NCBI RefSeq assembly: GCF_004005845.1
Contig: NZ_SADE01000001.1
Span: 1,612,001-1,676,000 of the forward strand
Direction: 5' to 3'
Length of the DNA: 64,000 nucleotides
Source: Hwanghaeella grinnelliae
GTDB lineage: Bacteria > Pseudomonadota > Alphaproteobacteria > UBA8366 > Aestuariispiraceae
Positions 24,839 to 33,715 of this stretch are shown here, piece after piece. Made by a program: the position numbers and the translations under genes. The notes under the pieces were generated by a model. That model saw only the letters and a program-made list of their open reading frames with translations. It had not been told where the DNA came from and did no database searches. How positions within the stretch are numbered: the first letter of the stretch is position 1; each line of letters opens with the position of its first letter.

Positions 24839-25666
24839 TCACAGCCGTCCGACGAATTCGCCGATGGCGTCTAGTACCTGGTCTCGCTGGTCACGGTGCG
24901 GCGAATGCCCGCAATTCGGAAGCATCAATGTCGTGCATGGACCTGACACGCCTTGTTCGACGGCTACGATCTGCTCGGCGCTGCCGTATTCGTCGTCTTC
25001 ACCCTGAATGACCAGGACAGGGCAGTCTATCACCGGCAGGCAGTTTTCAATATTCCAGTCCCGAAAGGCGGGGTGCAGCCATATGTCGTTCCAGCCGCGG
25101 AAAGTACGGCGGGAGTCGCGATGATAGCGGCCCAATTTTTCAGCCATGTCGGATTCGTCGAACAACGCCGCGATCTTTGCGATGGAATTCACCGAAATCT
25201 GTTCCACGAAGACATGTGGCGCCATCAGAACCAGACCGGCAATTTTCCGGCCGGAAAGACCGGCATGGAGCAGGGCGATGGAAGCGCCGTCGCTATGCCC
25301 GATCAGGATGGGATTTTCCATGCTCAGCGCGTCGAGCAAGCCGGGCAGGGCAACGGTGCCCTCGTCATGCATATAGGCGGTGTCGAACGGTTCCTGCAGA
25401 ATATCGGATTGGCCGTATCCATAGCGGGAATAGACCAGAGCCCGACGATCGGTGGCGGCAGATACGGCGGCCGGAAAGTCACGCCACATTGCCACTGAGC
25501 CCAAACCTTCATGCAGGAAGACGAGCGGCGGTGCGTTCGATGCCGCCTCGTCGTTGAGCATCGCGCATTCCAGCATGCGCCCGGCGGCGGGCTGCATGAA
25601 GTTGCGCGCGTTCGCCATGATTGCCGCGATGCTTCTCGCTTGGTTGCGGGGATTGTTCGACGACAT
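24839..25666 (-). CDS. Alpha/beta hydrolase
   Basis: A 275-residue alpha/beta-hydrolase-fold protein. The oxyanion region is PLVFLHEGLGSVAMWRDFP. The nucleophile elbow reads LIGHSDGASIAL with Ser in G-H-S-D-G, the acid lies in VLVIQGEDDEYGS, and the catalytic His in LMLPNCGHSPHRDQ. Relatives of this type often sit beside benzoate-CoA ligase genes and may hydrolyse ring-fission or ester intermediates. It begins 9 bp after the ligase stop and is followed by the MBL hydrolase after 10 bp, forming a tight minus-strand set. Confidence 0.85.
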   Translation of the reverse strand: MSSNNPRNQARSIAAIMANARNFMQPAAGRMLECAMLNDEAASNAPPLVFLHEGLGSVAMWRDFPAAVSAATDRRALVYSRYGYGQSDILQEPFDTAYMHDEGTVALPGLLDALSMENPILIGHSDGASIALLHAGLSGRKIAGLVLMAPHVFVEQISVNSIAKIAALFDESDMAEKLGRYHRDSRRTFRGWNDIWLHPAFRDWNIENCLPVIDCPVLVIQGEDDEYGSAEQIVAVEQGVSGPCTTLMLPNCGHSPHRDQRDQVLDAIGEFVGRL

Positions 25667-25675
25667 CGTTCAGTC

Positions 25676-27226
25676 CTAAAGGCGCAGTTTGTAGCGCTGG
25701 ATTTTGCCGGTCGCGGTTTTTGGCAGTTCTTCCACGAACTCGATCCAACGCGGGCGCTTGAACGCGGCCAGTTCGGCCTTGGCGTGGTCGATCAGCGCCT
25801 GGGCCAGATCGTCGCTCGCCGAATGGCCCTGGTTCAGAACCACATAGGCCTTTGGCTTGACCAGGTCGTCCTGGTCAGGTTGCCCGACGACGGCGACTTC
25901 CAGTACGCATTCGTGCGTCAGAACCGCCGTTTCGACTTCGAAAGGCGATACATAGATGCCGCCGACCTTCATCATATCGTCGGTCCGGCCGGCATAGGTG
26001 TAATAGCCGTCGGCGTCGACGGTGTATTTGTCGCCGGTCCGGGTCCAGGGCCCGCGGAAGGTATCGCGGCTCTTTTCCCGCTGGTTCCAATACATGATCG
26101 CGCTTGTCGGGCCCGACACTTCAAGCGTGCCCATTTCCCCGGCAGGGACGGGATTGCCGTCCTCATCCACAAGGCGCAGGTCATAGCCCGGAATCGGTTT
26201 CCCCGTGGTGCCCGGTTTGATGTCGTCGGCGCTGTTCGAGAGGAAGATGTGCAGCATCTCCGTCGTGCCGATGCCGTCCAGGATGTCCGTACCGGTCGCT
26301 TCCTTCCAACGGCGCATCAATTCGGCCGGCAGCGCTTCGCCGGCGGAAGTGCAAAGCCGCAGGGCGTGTTCGCCCTGTTTTGGCAATTGTCCGCTTGCCA
26401 GCAGCATCCCGTACAGCGTCGGGACGCCGTAAAAGATCGTGGGATTCTTGTCGCGCAGGATTGAAACCACCGCCGCCGCGTCGGGTGGGCCGGCGTGAAG
26501 AATCGCCGTGGCGCCGGCCGCCATCGGAAATGTCAGGCCGTTGCCAAGACCATACGCGAAGAACAGTTTCGCGGCGGAATAAACGACATCGTCCTCTTTG
26601 ATCCCCAGGATTGGTTTGGCGTAGAGGTTCGCCGTTTCGATAAGGTGGCTGTGCAGATGTACCGCGCCCTTGGGCATGCCCGTGGTGCCGGAGGTGTAGA
26701 GCCAGAAGCACATGTCGTCGAGCCGGGTCCGTTCCGGTTCAAAACTGTCCGACGCCCCGGCGATCAGGTCCGACAGGCTCTTGTGGCCCAGACTGTCCGC
26801 GCCTGAGACGATGACCTTCTCCAGATCCGGATGGGCGTCGATATCCTTCTCGAAAAGTGGATAAAGCGGTTCGGAGACGACGAGCGCCGCCGCGCGGCTG
26901 TCGTCCAGCATGAAGCTGTAATCCTTGGCCGTCAGGCGCGTATTCACAGGCACGGGAACGATGCCGGCCTTGATGCAGCCCAGGAAGACGGCGACGAAAT
27001 CCACCGTATCCAGCATGCACATCAGGACGCGTTGTTCGCGTCGCACGCCCAAACCGGTCATCGCGTTGGCGACCTTGTTGGACAGCCGCTCCACGTCACC
27101 ATAAGTGTGCGTGCCGTTGATATCGATGAAGGCGGGCTTGTCGGCCCGGCCGGCGGCCAGATTGCGGGCGATCAGGTCCACCGCCGCGTTGTATTCGTCG
27201 TCAAACCGGGTGCCGGTTTCCGCCAT
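25676..27226 (-). CDS. Benzoate-CoA ligase
   Basis: A 516-residue ANL ligase. Motifs are LYTSGTTGMPKGAVHLHSHL (phosphate loop), AAKLFFAYGLGNGLTFPMAAG, IGTTEMLHIFLSN, RTGDKYTVDADG, GRTDDMMKVGGIYVSPFEVE and the final PKTATGKIQRYKLRL with the catalytic Lys. The close match to BclA/BadA-type enzymes suggests benzoate or a simple substituted benzoate as substrate, forming benzoyl-CoA in the cytosol. Start 27226 follows GGGAGGA. It is the second benzoate-type ligase in the window; this one lies in the group near the BoxR-type regulator, whose known inducer is benzoyl-CoA. Confidence 0.88.
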   Translation of the reverse strand: MAETGTRFDDEYNAAVDLIARNLAAGRADKPAFIDINGTHTYGDVERLSNKVANAMTGLGVRREQRVLMCMLDTVDFVAVFLGCIKAGIVPVPVNTRLTAKDYSFMLDDSRAAALVVSEPLYPLFEKDIDAHPDLEKVIVSGADSLGHKSLSDLIAGASDSFEPERTRLDDMCFWLYTSGTTGMPKGAVHLHSHLIETANLYAKPILGIKEDDVVYSAAKLFFAYGLGNGLTFPMAAGATAILHAGPPDAAAVVSILRDKNPTIFYGVPTLYGMLLASGQLPKQGEHALRLCTSAGEALPAELMRRWKEATGTDILDGIGTTEMLHIFLSNSADDIKPGTTGKPIPGYDLRLVDEDGNPVPAGEMGTLEVSGPTSAIMYWNQREKSRDTFRGPWTRTGDKYTVDADGYYTYAGRTDDMMKVGGIYVSPFEVETAVLTHECVLEVAVVGQPDQDDLVKPKAYVVLNQGHSASDDLAQALIDHAKAELAAFKRPRWIEFVEELPKTATGKIQRYKLRL

Positions 27227-27403
27227 AACGTCCTCCCTATACATCTTTGTCGCGGGTCCGGTTCGGCTGACTGTGGCGCCGTCCGGCTTCTCTTATTCTT
27301 TGTGCGTCCCAAATAGGCGTTCCAGATGGGGTCCGCCCCCGGTATCCCATATGGTTGTTCCATACGGGGTGTTTGCCCCGCCGGGTCTTTGGTCTGCTAT
27401 CTG

Positions 27404-27862
27404 CTAGGCGACCAGTTCATCGAACCAATCAGCCGCCCAGTCCGCGGCCTCATCCTCCGGCAGGGAGCCGGCGGATGCGTCGTGAAGGCGGACATCGCCC
27501 ACCCGTTTCGCGCCCAATTCCTGAAGCGTGTCGTCGAATTGCTTGCCGCCGAAACAGAAGGTTTGCGCATAGGTCATGTCGCCCAGGGCGAAGACCCCGT
27601 AGCGCAGTGCGGATAAATCCGGTTTTGCTTCCTTCAGCGATTCCAGCAATGCCTGGGCATTGTCGGGCACGTCGCCCTGGCCATAGGTGGAGGTGCAGAT
27701 GATGATGGTGTCCGCTGAGGAAACCGCATCCGCGCGCAGATCGTCCATCAAGGAGATTTCCGCATCCGCGCCCTTGTCCACCAATGTGTCGAGGATTTCG
27801 TCGGCGACAAGCTCCGCCGTGCCGGTCATCGTGCCGACCAGAATATGTATGTTTTCGCCCAT
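27404..27862 (-). CDS. Short-chain flavodoxin (MioC-like)
   Basis: A 152-residue FMN-binding electron carrier. The phosphate loop is ILVGTMTGTAELVADEI; the second and third FMN loops are CTSTYGQGDVPDNA and VFALGDMTYAQTFCFGGK. The length fits MioC or short flavodoxins. It would pass single electrons to an oxygenase or reductase. The gene is divergent from the BoxR-type regulator and lies 177 bp upstream of the benzoate-CoA ligase, so it may feed electrons into aromatic metabolism. The partner is unknown. Confidence 0.88.
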   Translation of the reverse strand: MGENIHILVGTMTGTAELVADEILDTLVDKGADAEISLMDDLRADAVSSADTIIICTSTYGQGDVPDNAQALLESLKEAKPDLSALRYGVFALGDMTYAQTFCFGGKQFDDTLQELGAKRVGDVRLHDASAGSLPEDEAADWAADWFDELVA

Positions 27863-27960
27863 GCGTTTACCCTGATGCCAAGCGCCTCGTTATCACGGAC
27901 CCTGTTTACGGGCCTTGTTTCAGGGGCAACTTTAGAATGGATGCTCCCGGTGACCGGCAA

Positions 27961-27995
27961 TATAATGCCGACACTTCCGGCTGAAAAGCATTATA
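27961..27995. promoter_or_regulatory. Inverted-repeat operator candidate between flavodoxin and BoxR-type genes
   Basis: TATAATGC at 27961-27968 pairs with GCATTATA at 27988-27995, centres 27 bp apart. A TGCA follows at 27997-28000. It lies in the divergent region of a BoxR/BzdR-type regulator; BzdR operators are described as TGCA-containing repeats. This is a candidate site only. Confidence 0.45.
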
Positions 27996-28127
27996 CTGCA
28001 TCTTATCCGCAACATTTATCATAGTATGTCTGTTGGGAATTGTCCGTAGCTTGCTGTAGATGAAGCGGCAGTTGGCATAAAGACGGGCCGGAACGGGAAG
28101 AAACGATAACTTTTTAGGTTGGTGACG

Positions 28128-29021
28128 GTGAAGAACGAAGAAGATACGGCGCTTGTCGAATATCTCACCCGTCTTGGTGAACGCGTTCGGGCCGAACGCG
28201 CCAAGCGGGGAATGACACGCCGGATTCTCGCCCGGGATTCGGGCGTGTCCGAACGCTATCTGGCGCAATTGGAAGGCGGGACTGGAAATCCGTCGATTGC
28301 TTTGCTGCGGCAGGTATCCATGGCGATGGATGTTCCCTTGGCCGCCCTGGTGGCGGGGGAGGCGGAAGCGACCGAGCCGGTCGCCTCCCTCATCCCATTG
28401 CTGGAACGGGCCAGTGCGGAGGAGTTGGACGCGATCCGCCGCGCGGCACTGAAAATCATGCGCCCGGCCGGGGAAGACATGAAGGCCCGGCGAATCTCGC
28501 TGATCGGTTTGCGGGGCGGCGGCAAATCCACTTTGGGCCGGATGCTGGCTGAGGAAATGGGCGTTCCCTTCGTGGAACTGAACCGCGTGATCGAACAGGA
28601 ATACGGCGGCAGCATCGGCGAGATCCTGGCGCTGAACGGGCAACCGGCTTTCCGCCGCTATGAACGGCGCTGCCTTGAAGCGGTGATCCGTGATCACGAA
28701 GGGGTCGTTCTTTCCACCGCCGGTGGGATCGTGTCGGAACCGTCGACCTTTGCCTATCTGCTGGACCATTCGCATGCGGTTTGGGTGCAGGCGACGCCGG
28801 AAGAACATATGTCGCGTGTCGTCGCCCAGGGGGATCTGCGGCCGATGGCCCAGAACCGGGAGGCGATGGACGACTTAAAGGCGATCCTCGCGGCGCGTGA
28901 GGCGGATTATCGCCGCGCCGATGCCGTGTTGGACACCAGCGGGAAGGCGGTGGAGGAGAGCCGAAAGGATCTCTCCTCACTGGTCCGCGAGATACTCGGT
29001 TCGGAAAAGGCTTTGGCCTAG
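28128..29021 (+). CDS. boxR: BoxR/BzdR-type regulator (HTH plus shikimate-kinase-like domain)
   Basis: About 297 residues. The N-terminal XRE helix-turn-helix (GERVRAERAKRGMTRRILARDSGVSERYLAQLE) is joined by a linker to a C-terminal shikimate-kinase-like domain (ISLIGLRGGGKSTLGRMLAEEMG with P-loop GLRGGGKST, then ELNRVIEQEYGGSIGEIL). This architecture defines BzdR and BoxR, repressors that respond to benzoyl-CoA. GTG 28128 is chosen with AGG upstream; TTG 28119 and GTG 28122 are alternatives. It is divergent from flavodoxin and benzoate-CoA ligase. No boxA, boxB or boxC gene is present in the window. Its stop overlaps the stop of the convergent cupin gene in a CTAG tetramer. Confidence 0.88.
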   Translation: MKNEEDTALVEYLTRLGERVRAERAKRGMTRRILARDSGVSERYLAQLEGGTGNPSIALLRQVSMAMDVPLAALVAGEAEATEPVASLIPLLERASAEELDAIRRAALKIMRPAGEDMKARRISLIGLRGGGKSTLGRMLAEEMGVPFVELNRVIEQEYGGSIGEILALNGQPAFRRYERRCLEAVIRDHEGVVLSTAGGIVSEPSTFAYLLDHSHAVWVQATPEEHMSRVVAQGDLRPMAQNREAMDDLKAILAAREADYRRADAVLDTSGKAVEESRKDLSSLVREILGSEKALA

Positions 29022-29479
29022 GCAGCAGCGGCTGCCGACCCCAGTGCGATCGGTGTAAGGTTCCTTTCCTTGCAAAATGCCAGATATTGATCGCGAAGTT
29101 TCGGCGTATCGGTGTAGTCGATTTCGTTCCCTTGTTGATCCACATAGGTCAGGCGTCCAGACATGACGATGTGGATGATGCAGGGCTCGTCGCCGACGCA
29201 TGCCCAACTGTCCTCGTTCCCGACCGGTTCAAATATGTAGTCCCCCGGTCCGGCGATTTCGCCGCTTCCCAATTGTCGTTTGCCCGAAATGTTCAGGGCA
29301 TGCACGAAGCCTTCATGCTTGTGCCTTCCTACGACAGTGCCTGGAAGAACTTTCAGTCGCAGCGTTCTTTCCGTGCCATCGAAACGAAGTGGCATCGCCC
29401 AAACGCCCTCTCCAAGGGGTATCCAGTATCGGTCGTCGGCGGGAATGGGGGTGGAAGTATGGTTCAAGGTTGTGGTCAC
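29018..29479 (-). CDS. Cupin, 2,4'-dihydroxyacetophenone dioxygenase family
   Basis: A 153-residue single-domain cupin with the metal motif LPGTVVGRHKHEGFVHALN and a second half ending in CIIHIVMSGRLTYVDQQGNEID. This matches the ChrR-like/2,4'-dihydroxyacetophenone dioxygenase family, which cleaves aromatic side-chain C-C bonds using non-haem iron. The GTG start at 29479 has AGGAGG eight bases upstream. It is divergent from a MarR gene across two strong palindromes, so control by that MarR protein is likely. The true substrate is unknown. Confidence 0.8.
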   Translation of the reverse strand: MTTTLNHTSTPIPADDRYWIPLGEGVWAMPLRFDGTERTLRLKVLPGTVVGRHKHEGFVHALNISGKRQLGSGEIAGPGDYIFEPVGNEDSWACVGDEPCIIHIVMSGRLTYVDQQGNEIDYTDTPKLRDQYLAFCKERNLTPIALGSAAAAA

Positions 29480-29496
29480 GAGATCGGCCTCCTAAT

Positions 29497-29541
29497 TATC
29501 TCGGCATCGAGATATCATCATAATATCTCGACGTCGAGATA
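29497..29541. promoter_or_regulatory. Twin palindromic operators of the divergent MarR/cupin pair
   Basis: Two 18-bp palindromes, TATCTCGGCATCGAGATA at 29497-29514 and the perfect TATCTCGACGTCGAGATA at 29524-29541, lie with centres 27 bp apart. They sit between the divergent cupin and MarR starts. Symmetry, length and position fit autoregulated MarR operators controlling both genes. Confidence 0.8.
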
Positions 29542-29595
29542 AAAATATGAAAATATGAAGACCGGTTTTCTAAATGTCATCTATGAGGTTTCGAA

Positions 29596-30102
29596 ATGGC
29601 GGATCATGTCGCGCGGATTGAGGCGCAATGGGGCAGGGAAAGGCCGGATGTGCCACTCGATGGTCTGCCAATCATCGCGCGTGCCAGGCGAATAACCCTG
29701 TTGACCCGCGGCCCGATTGAAAGCCTGTTCGAGGAGCATGGACTGAACGCGGGAGAGTTCGACGTCCTTGCCACCCTGCGCCGCAGTGGAAAGCCCTATA
29801 CAGTGCGGCCGACGGAACTGTTCACACAATTAATGATCAATTCCAGTTCATTGACGGATCGGCTCAACCGGCTGGAGAAGGCCGGGTTGATCGATAGGCC
29901 GGTGAACCGGGAAGACGGGCGCAGTCGATTGGTACAATTGAGCCGCCACGGCGTTCAGGTGATCGATACGGTTTTCGCAAAAGACATGGCGTTGGAAAAC
30001 GAGATCGTCGGATGCCTGACCATGGACGAGCGTAAGGCCTTGGCGGGATTGCTCCGGAAACTTGCTGTCGGGGTTGAGGCTAAATACGCGGGTACCGACT
30101 GA
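29596..30102 (+). CDS. MarR-family transcriptional regulator
   Basis: A 168-residue winged-helix regulator. The dimerisation helix is PIIARARRITLLTRGPIESLF. The DNA-binding unit is GEFDVLATLRRSGKPYTVRPTELFTQLMINSSSLTDRLNRLEKAG, followed by the wing RPVNREDGRSRLVQLS. It is divergent from the dihydroxyacetophenone-dioxygenase-like cupin, with two 18-bp palindromes between them, the usual arrangement for a repressor released by a phenolic ligand. Confidence 0.88.
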   Translation: MADHVARIEAQWGRERPDVPLDGLPIIARARRITLLTRGPIESLFEEHGLNAGEFDVLATLRRSGKPYTVRPTELFTQLMINSSSLTDRLNRLEKAGLIDRPVNREDGRSRLVQLSRHGVQVIDTVFAKDMALENEIVGCLTMDERKALAGLLRKLAVGVEAKYAGTD

Positions 30103-30166
30103 AAGCCCTAGTTTGGTTGGAGCCGGGTTGAGCCGGCCGGGCGGACATGCAGGTTGATGCCGGCTT

Positions 30167-30544
30167 TTATTCCCCGGCGGCCCAGGTCCGGGCCTGCTCA
30201 ATGTTCATAAGGATTCTCCGTTTCCGTTTGTCCTTGTGCAACCCGGCTTCCTGCCACAATTGCAGTAGAATTTGCTCCTGTCGCCCGGCTGCGACGACCG
30301 CGATACGGGCTTCTTCCGGCAATGTAACGGCTGGCCAATTGTCGAGGGTTCCCTGGATGATCTTGAGATTGAGTTGGCTCAGATCCGCCGTTCTCAGATC
30401 CCAAACGACATTCTCAACACCGTGCTGTCGACAGGCACTTTCAATTTGCCGAACGCCCCAGGACAATTCGGGCTCGCCGATCACGCCGCTCAATCGGATT
30501 TCGATTTGGGCTCGTTCGCTGTTTATGCCAGCGTCGGCGTTCAT
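30167..30544 (-). CDS. SpoIIAA/STAS-like domain protein
   Basis: A 125-residue soluble protein. It starts with a strand-rich segment (AQIEIRLSGVIGEPEL) and ends with helices and RRILMNIEQARTWAAG, the pattern of SpoIIAA-like (STAS fold) proteins. The middle VVWDLRTADLSQLNLKIIQG fits the central strand and helix. No phosphorylatable Ser/Thr site can be assigned with confidence. It overlaps the RND permease stop by 4 nt, so it is the last gene of the efflux operon and may act as an accessory regulator of it. Confidence 0.6.
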   Translation of the reverse strand: MNADAGINSERAQIEIRLSGVIGEPELSWGVRQIESACRQHGVENVVWDLRTADLSQLNLKIIQGTLDNWPAVTLPEEARIAVVAAGRQEQILLQLWQEAGLHKDKRKRRILMNIEQARTWAAGE

Positions 30545-33500
30545 TCCGCAGGGGCTTCCTTCGTGCCGGTCGCTTCACGCAGGTTGTGGCCGGCTGCGTG
30601 ACGCAATTGGTTCTGCAATTCCTGTCCTTCCTGGCTGCGCGGTTTCGAGTAGCCGGCAATCCGGGAATAGACGACCGGTGCCAAAAATAGCGTCACGAAA
30701 CCCGCGATGCCAAGGCCGCCGAAGATCACCCAGCCAATGGTAGTGCGGGATTCGGCGCCGGCGCCGGACCCGAAAATTAACGGCAGGCCCGCGAAGACCG
30801 TAGATACCATCGTCATCATGATCGGCCGCAACCGGACGAGGGAGGCATGGCGTGCGGCCTGGACCGGGGACATACCGTCTTCCCGGCATTGATCGGCGAA
30901 TTCGACCATCAAAATCGCGTTCTTTGCCATGATGCCTATCAGCAGCAACACACCAATCTGGGAATAAATATTGATCGACGTGCCGGAAAGGTACAGCGCA
31001 AAGATCGCCGCGCAAATACCGAACGGAACCGTGATGATGACGACAAGCGCGCTGGTCAAGCTCTCGAACTGGGCAACCAGTACCAGGAAGACGACCACGA
31101 AAGCGATGACATAGGTGATCATCAGATCGGCGGAGGTTTCATTCAACGCCTTGGCTTCGCCAAGGAATATAAGCCCGGTATCCGGCGGCAGCATTTCGGT
31201 GGCCAAGGCGCGGATCGAATCCGCCGCTTCCCGCAATGTTCTCTCTGGCGCGATATCGGCGCTGACCTCAATGGCGCGGCGCTGGGCGTGACGGTCCAAT
31301 TCAGCGGCGACGGAACTTTCGGAAAAGACCACCAATTGGCCGAGTGGAACCAATCGCCCGTTTGCCGCGGGAACATACAGGTTCGCGATGTCCTCGGGCT
31401 GTTTGATGGCGCCTTCCGTGGCCTGAAGCATGATCGGCAGGGTGATGTCGTCGACCGTCAGTTCCGCCACTTCAAATTCATCTATAAGCACTTGGATGAT
31501 AGTGCCGAGGTCGGCGATATCGACGCCCAAATCGGTGGCGCGCTGCCGGTCGATATTGATGGATAGTTCAGGCTGCGTGGCGCGGAATTCGACGCGCGTG
31601 TTGGTGAGCCAAGGCAGCCGCTCTTCCATCGCCAATACAAATCTGTTCGTTTGGGTGAAAATTTCCCGATAGTTCGTGCCGATCAGGGCAAAATCCAATC
31701 CCCCGTCGGCATTGCGAAGGTTCAGGCTGTTGCCGCGGCTGACGCGCGCTTGAGCCCCGGGGATACCGCTCAATTGCCGATTCACGGCATTGGCGATTTC
31801 GCTTTCGGTGATCGATCTTTCCGACCAGTCGACAAGCTGGGCGTCGACCTGTCCGCGGTTCAGGTCGTATCGTCCTGTGACGGTGTAGAGGCTCTTTGCC
31901 ACCCCCTGGTCGAGATAAGGCTGAAGGATATTCTCGACCGCTTCCACCTGACGGTCCGTATAGGTAAGTCCGACGCCGTCGGGCCCGGTCAGGCGAACCC
32001 TGATCGTGCCGCGATCCTCTTCGGGTACGAGTTCTTCCCGCAACCCGCCATAGACTTGCCAGGCAGACCCGATAATCACGACACAGGTTGCAAAGACCAG
32101 GACCGGATGCCGCAGGGCGAGGTCGAGAGGCACGGTATAACCGCGCACCAACCAGCCGCCGAATTTGCAGCAAAGTCCGTACAAACCGCTCGGCGCCGTG
32201 TGTTTGCGGTTCGGCAGTTTGGACACCATCATCGGCACCAGCGACAAGGCGACGAAGGAAGAGATCGCGACCGTCACCGCCAGAACGAAGCCGAATTCCT
32301 GAAACAGCCGCCCTGCCTGGGAGGGCAGAAAACTGATCGGGACGAAGACGGAAATAAGGGTCGCGGTCGTCGCCAATACGGCGAAGAATACTTGTCGTGT
32401 ACCCAGCACGGCCGCTGCCTTGGTTTTCAACCCTTCGCCGCGCAGCCGTTGAATGTTCTCCAACACGACGATGGCGTCATCGACGACGATGCCGGTCGCC
32501 AACACCATGGCCAAAAGGGTCACAAGGTTGATGGAAAAGCCAAGCAGCCAGATTGCGGCGAGCGACCCGATCAATGCCACTGGAATGGCGATGGTCGGGA
32601 TGATCGATGCGCGCCATTGGCCGGTGAAAAGCGCGATCACCAGCACGACGATCAAAATGGTATAACCAAGTGTGACGAGCAGTTCCCGTATCGAGCTTTT
32701 GATGAAGAGACTGTCGTCCGAAATCGTCTCGATATGCACATGGGGCAGGCGGTCGCTCAGTTCCCCAATCGCCCTTTGCACGCCTTCCGCGATGGCGATG
32801 GTGTTCGAGCTGGATTGCCGAATGACGCCCATTCCGATGACCTGTCGGCCATTTAACCGGACCCAGCTTTCCGCTTCCGCGGGGCCGAAAAAGACATTCG
32901 CGACATCGCCGATCCGCACCGGTTCGCGGATGAACAGATCCATGATCTTCTCCGGATCGATCACCGAAGCATTGGCGCGGACAAGGACTTCCTGTTCTTC
33001 GGATTTGAAACTGCCGGCTGGAATGTCGAACCGTGTATTCCGCATGACATCGGCCACATCTGCGACCGAAAGGCCGTAGCTGGCCAGTTTCAACGGGTCC
33101 AACTTCACGCGCAGAACCGTCTCCCGCTCACCGAAGATATTGACGTCGGCGACGCCTTCCACGGCGGTCAACTCGGGCAGGATTTGATCTTCGACGACCT
33201 TCGTCAGTGCGTCGATCTCCAGCGTCTCGCTCCAGACAGCCAGCGACACGATGGAACCGGCATCGGCATCGGCCTTGATGACAGCCAGGTTCTCGACCCG
33301 GTCGGGCAATTGGCGTTCGATCCGGCTGACCGCTTCACGGACATCGGTTGCGGCATCGGCCAAATCGATCGTAGGGCCGAAGGTTGCGTGGATGCGGAAA
33401 TTGTTCTCCTCGCTGGACGACCGGACCTCGACAATTCCGTTCACCCGCGCGACGGCGGCTTCGACAATGCTGGTCACTTCCGCATCAAGGGTTTCGGGGG

Positions 33501-33714
33501 AGGCGCCTGGATAGTTGCCGCGGACGGAGACAACCGGCCTGTCGACATCCGGCAGTTCGCGAACCTCCACGCCCAGCAGGGCACCGAACCCCGCAATCAT
33601 GATCAGCAAATTGAGCACGACGGCCAGATAAGGCCGCCGGACGCTGATTGCCGGCAGGTCGTTCACCGATTTGCCGTTGGCTAGGTCTTCCTCGTCGGTT
33701 CGAACCTCGGTCAT
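30541..33714 (-). CDS. RND-family efflux permease (HAE1/AcrB-like)
   Basis: A 1057-residue inner-membrane pump with the two-fold RND layout: TM1 (YLAVVLNLLIMIAGFG), a large periplasmic loop, TM2-6 with the proton relay region GIVVDDAIVVLENIQR, a second periplasmic loop (REELVPEEDRGTIRVR), and TM8-12 with IGVLLLIGIMAKNAILMVEFADQ. Start 33714 is chosen because it lies one base past the MFP stop. It would work with the membrane-fusion protein encoded just upstream and an outer-membrane channel encoded elsewhere. The substrate is unknown. Confidence 0.92.
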   Translation of the reverse strand: MTEVRTDEEDLANGKSVNDLPAISVRRPYLAVVLNLLIMIAGFGALLGVEVRELPDVDRPVVSVRGNYPGASPETLDAEVTSIVEAAVARVNGIVEVRSSSEENNFRIHATFGPTIDLADAATDVREAVSRIERQLPDRVENLAVIKADADAGSIVSLAVWSETLEIDALTKVVEDQILPELTAVEGVADVNIFGERETVLRVKLDPLKLASYGLSVADVADVMRNTRFDIPAGSFKSEEQEVLVRANASVIDPEKIMDLFIREPVRIGDVANVFFGPAEAESWVRLNGRQVIGMGVIRQSSSNTIAIAEGVQRAIGELSDRLPHVHIETISDDSLFIKSSIRELLVTLGYTILIVVLVIALFTGQWRASIIPTIAIPVALIGSLAAIWLLGFSINLVTLLAMVLATGIVVDDAIVVLENIQRLRGEGLKTKAAAVLGTRQVFFAVLATTATLISVFVPISFLPSQAGRLFQEFGFVLAVTVAISSFVALSLVPMMVSKLPNRKHTAPSGLYGLCCKFGGWLVRGYTVPLDLALRHPVLVFATCVVIIGSAWQVYGGLREELVPEEDRGTIRVRLTGPDGVGLTYTDRQVEAVENILQPYLDQGVAKSLYTVTGRYDLNRGQVDAQLVDWSERSITESEIANAVNRQLSGIPGAQARVSRGNSLNLRNADGGLDFALIGTNYREIFTQTNRFVLAMEERLPWLTNTRVEFRATQPELSINIDRQRATDLGVDIADLGTIIQVLIDEFEVAELTVDDITLPIMLQATEGAIKQPEDIANLYVPAANGRLVPLGQLVVFSESSVAAELDRHAQRRAIEVSADIAPERTLREAADSIRALATEMLPPDTGLIFLGEAKALNETSADLMITYVIAFVVVFLVLVAQFESLTSALVVIITVPFGICAAIFALYLSGTSINIYSQIGVLLLIGIMAKNAILMVEFADQCREDGMSPVQAARHASLVRLRPIMMTMVSTVFAGLPLIFGSGAGAESRTTIGWVIFGGLGIAGFVTLFLAPVVYSRIAGYSKPRSQEGQELQNQLRHAAGHNLREATGTKEAPAE

Positions 33715-33715
33715 A

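Noticed and set aside
27347-27367. Two octamers CCATATGG and CCATACGG spaced 13 bp upstream of the benzoate-CoA ligase
   Set aside because: Suggestive of a regulator site, but no second occurrence or matching known consensus was found in the window.
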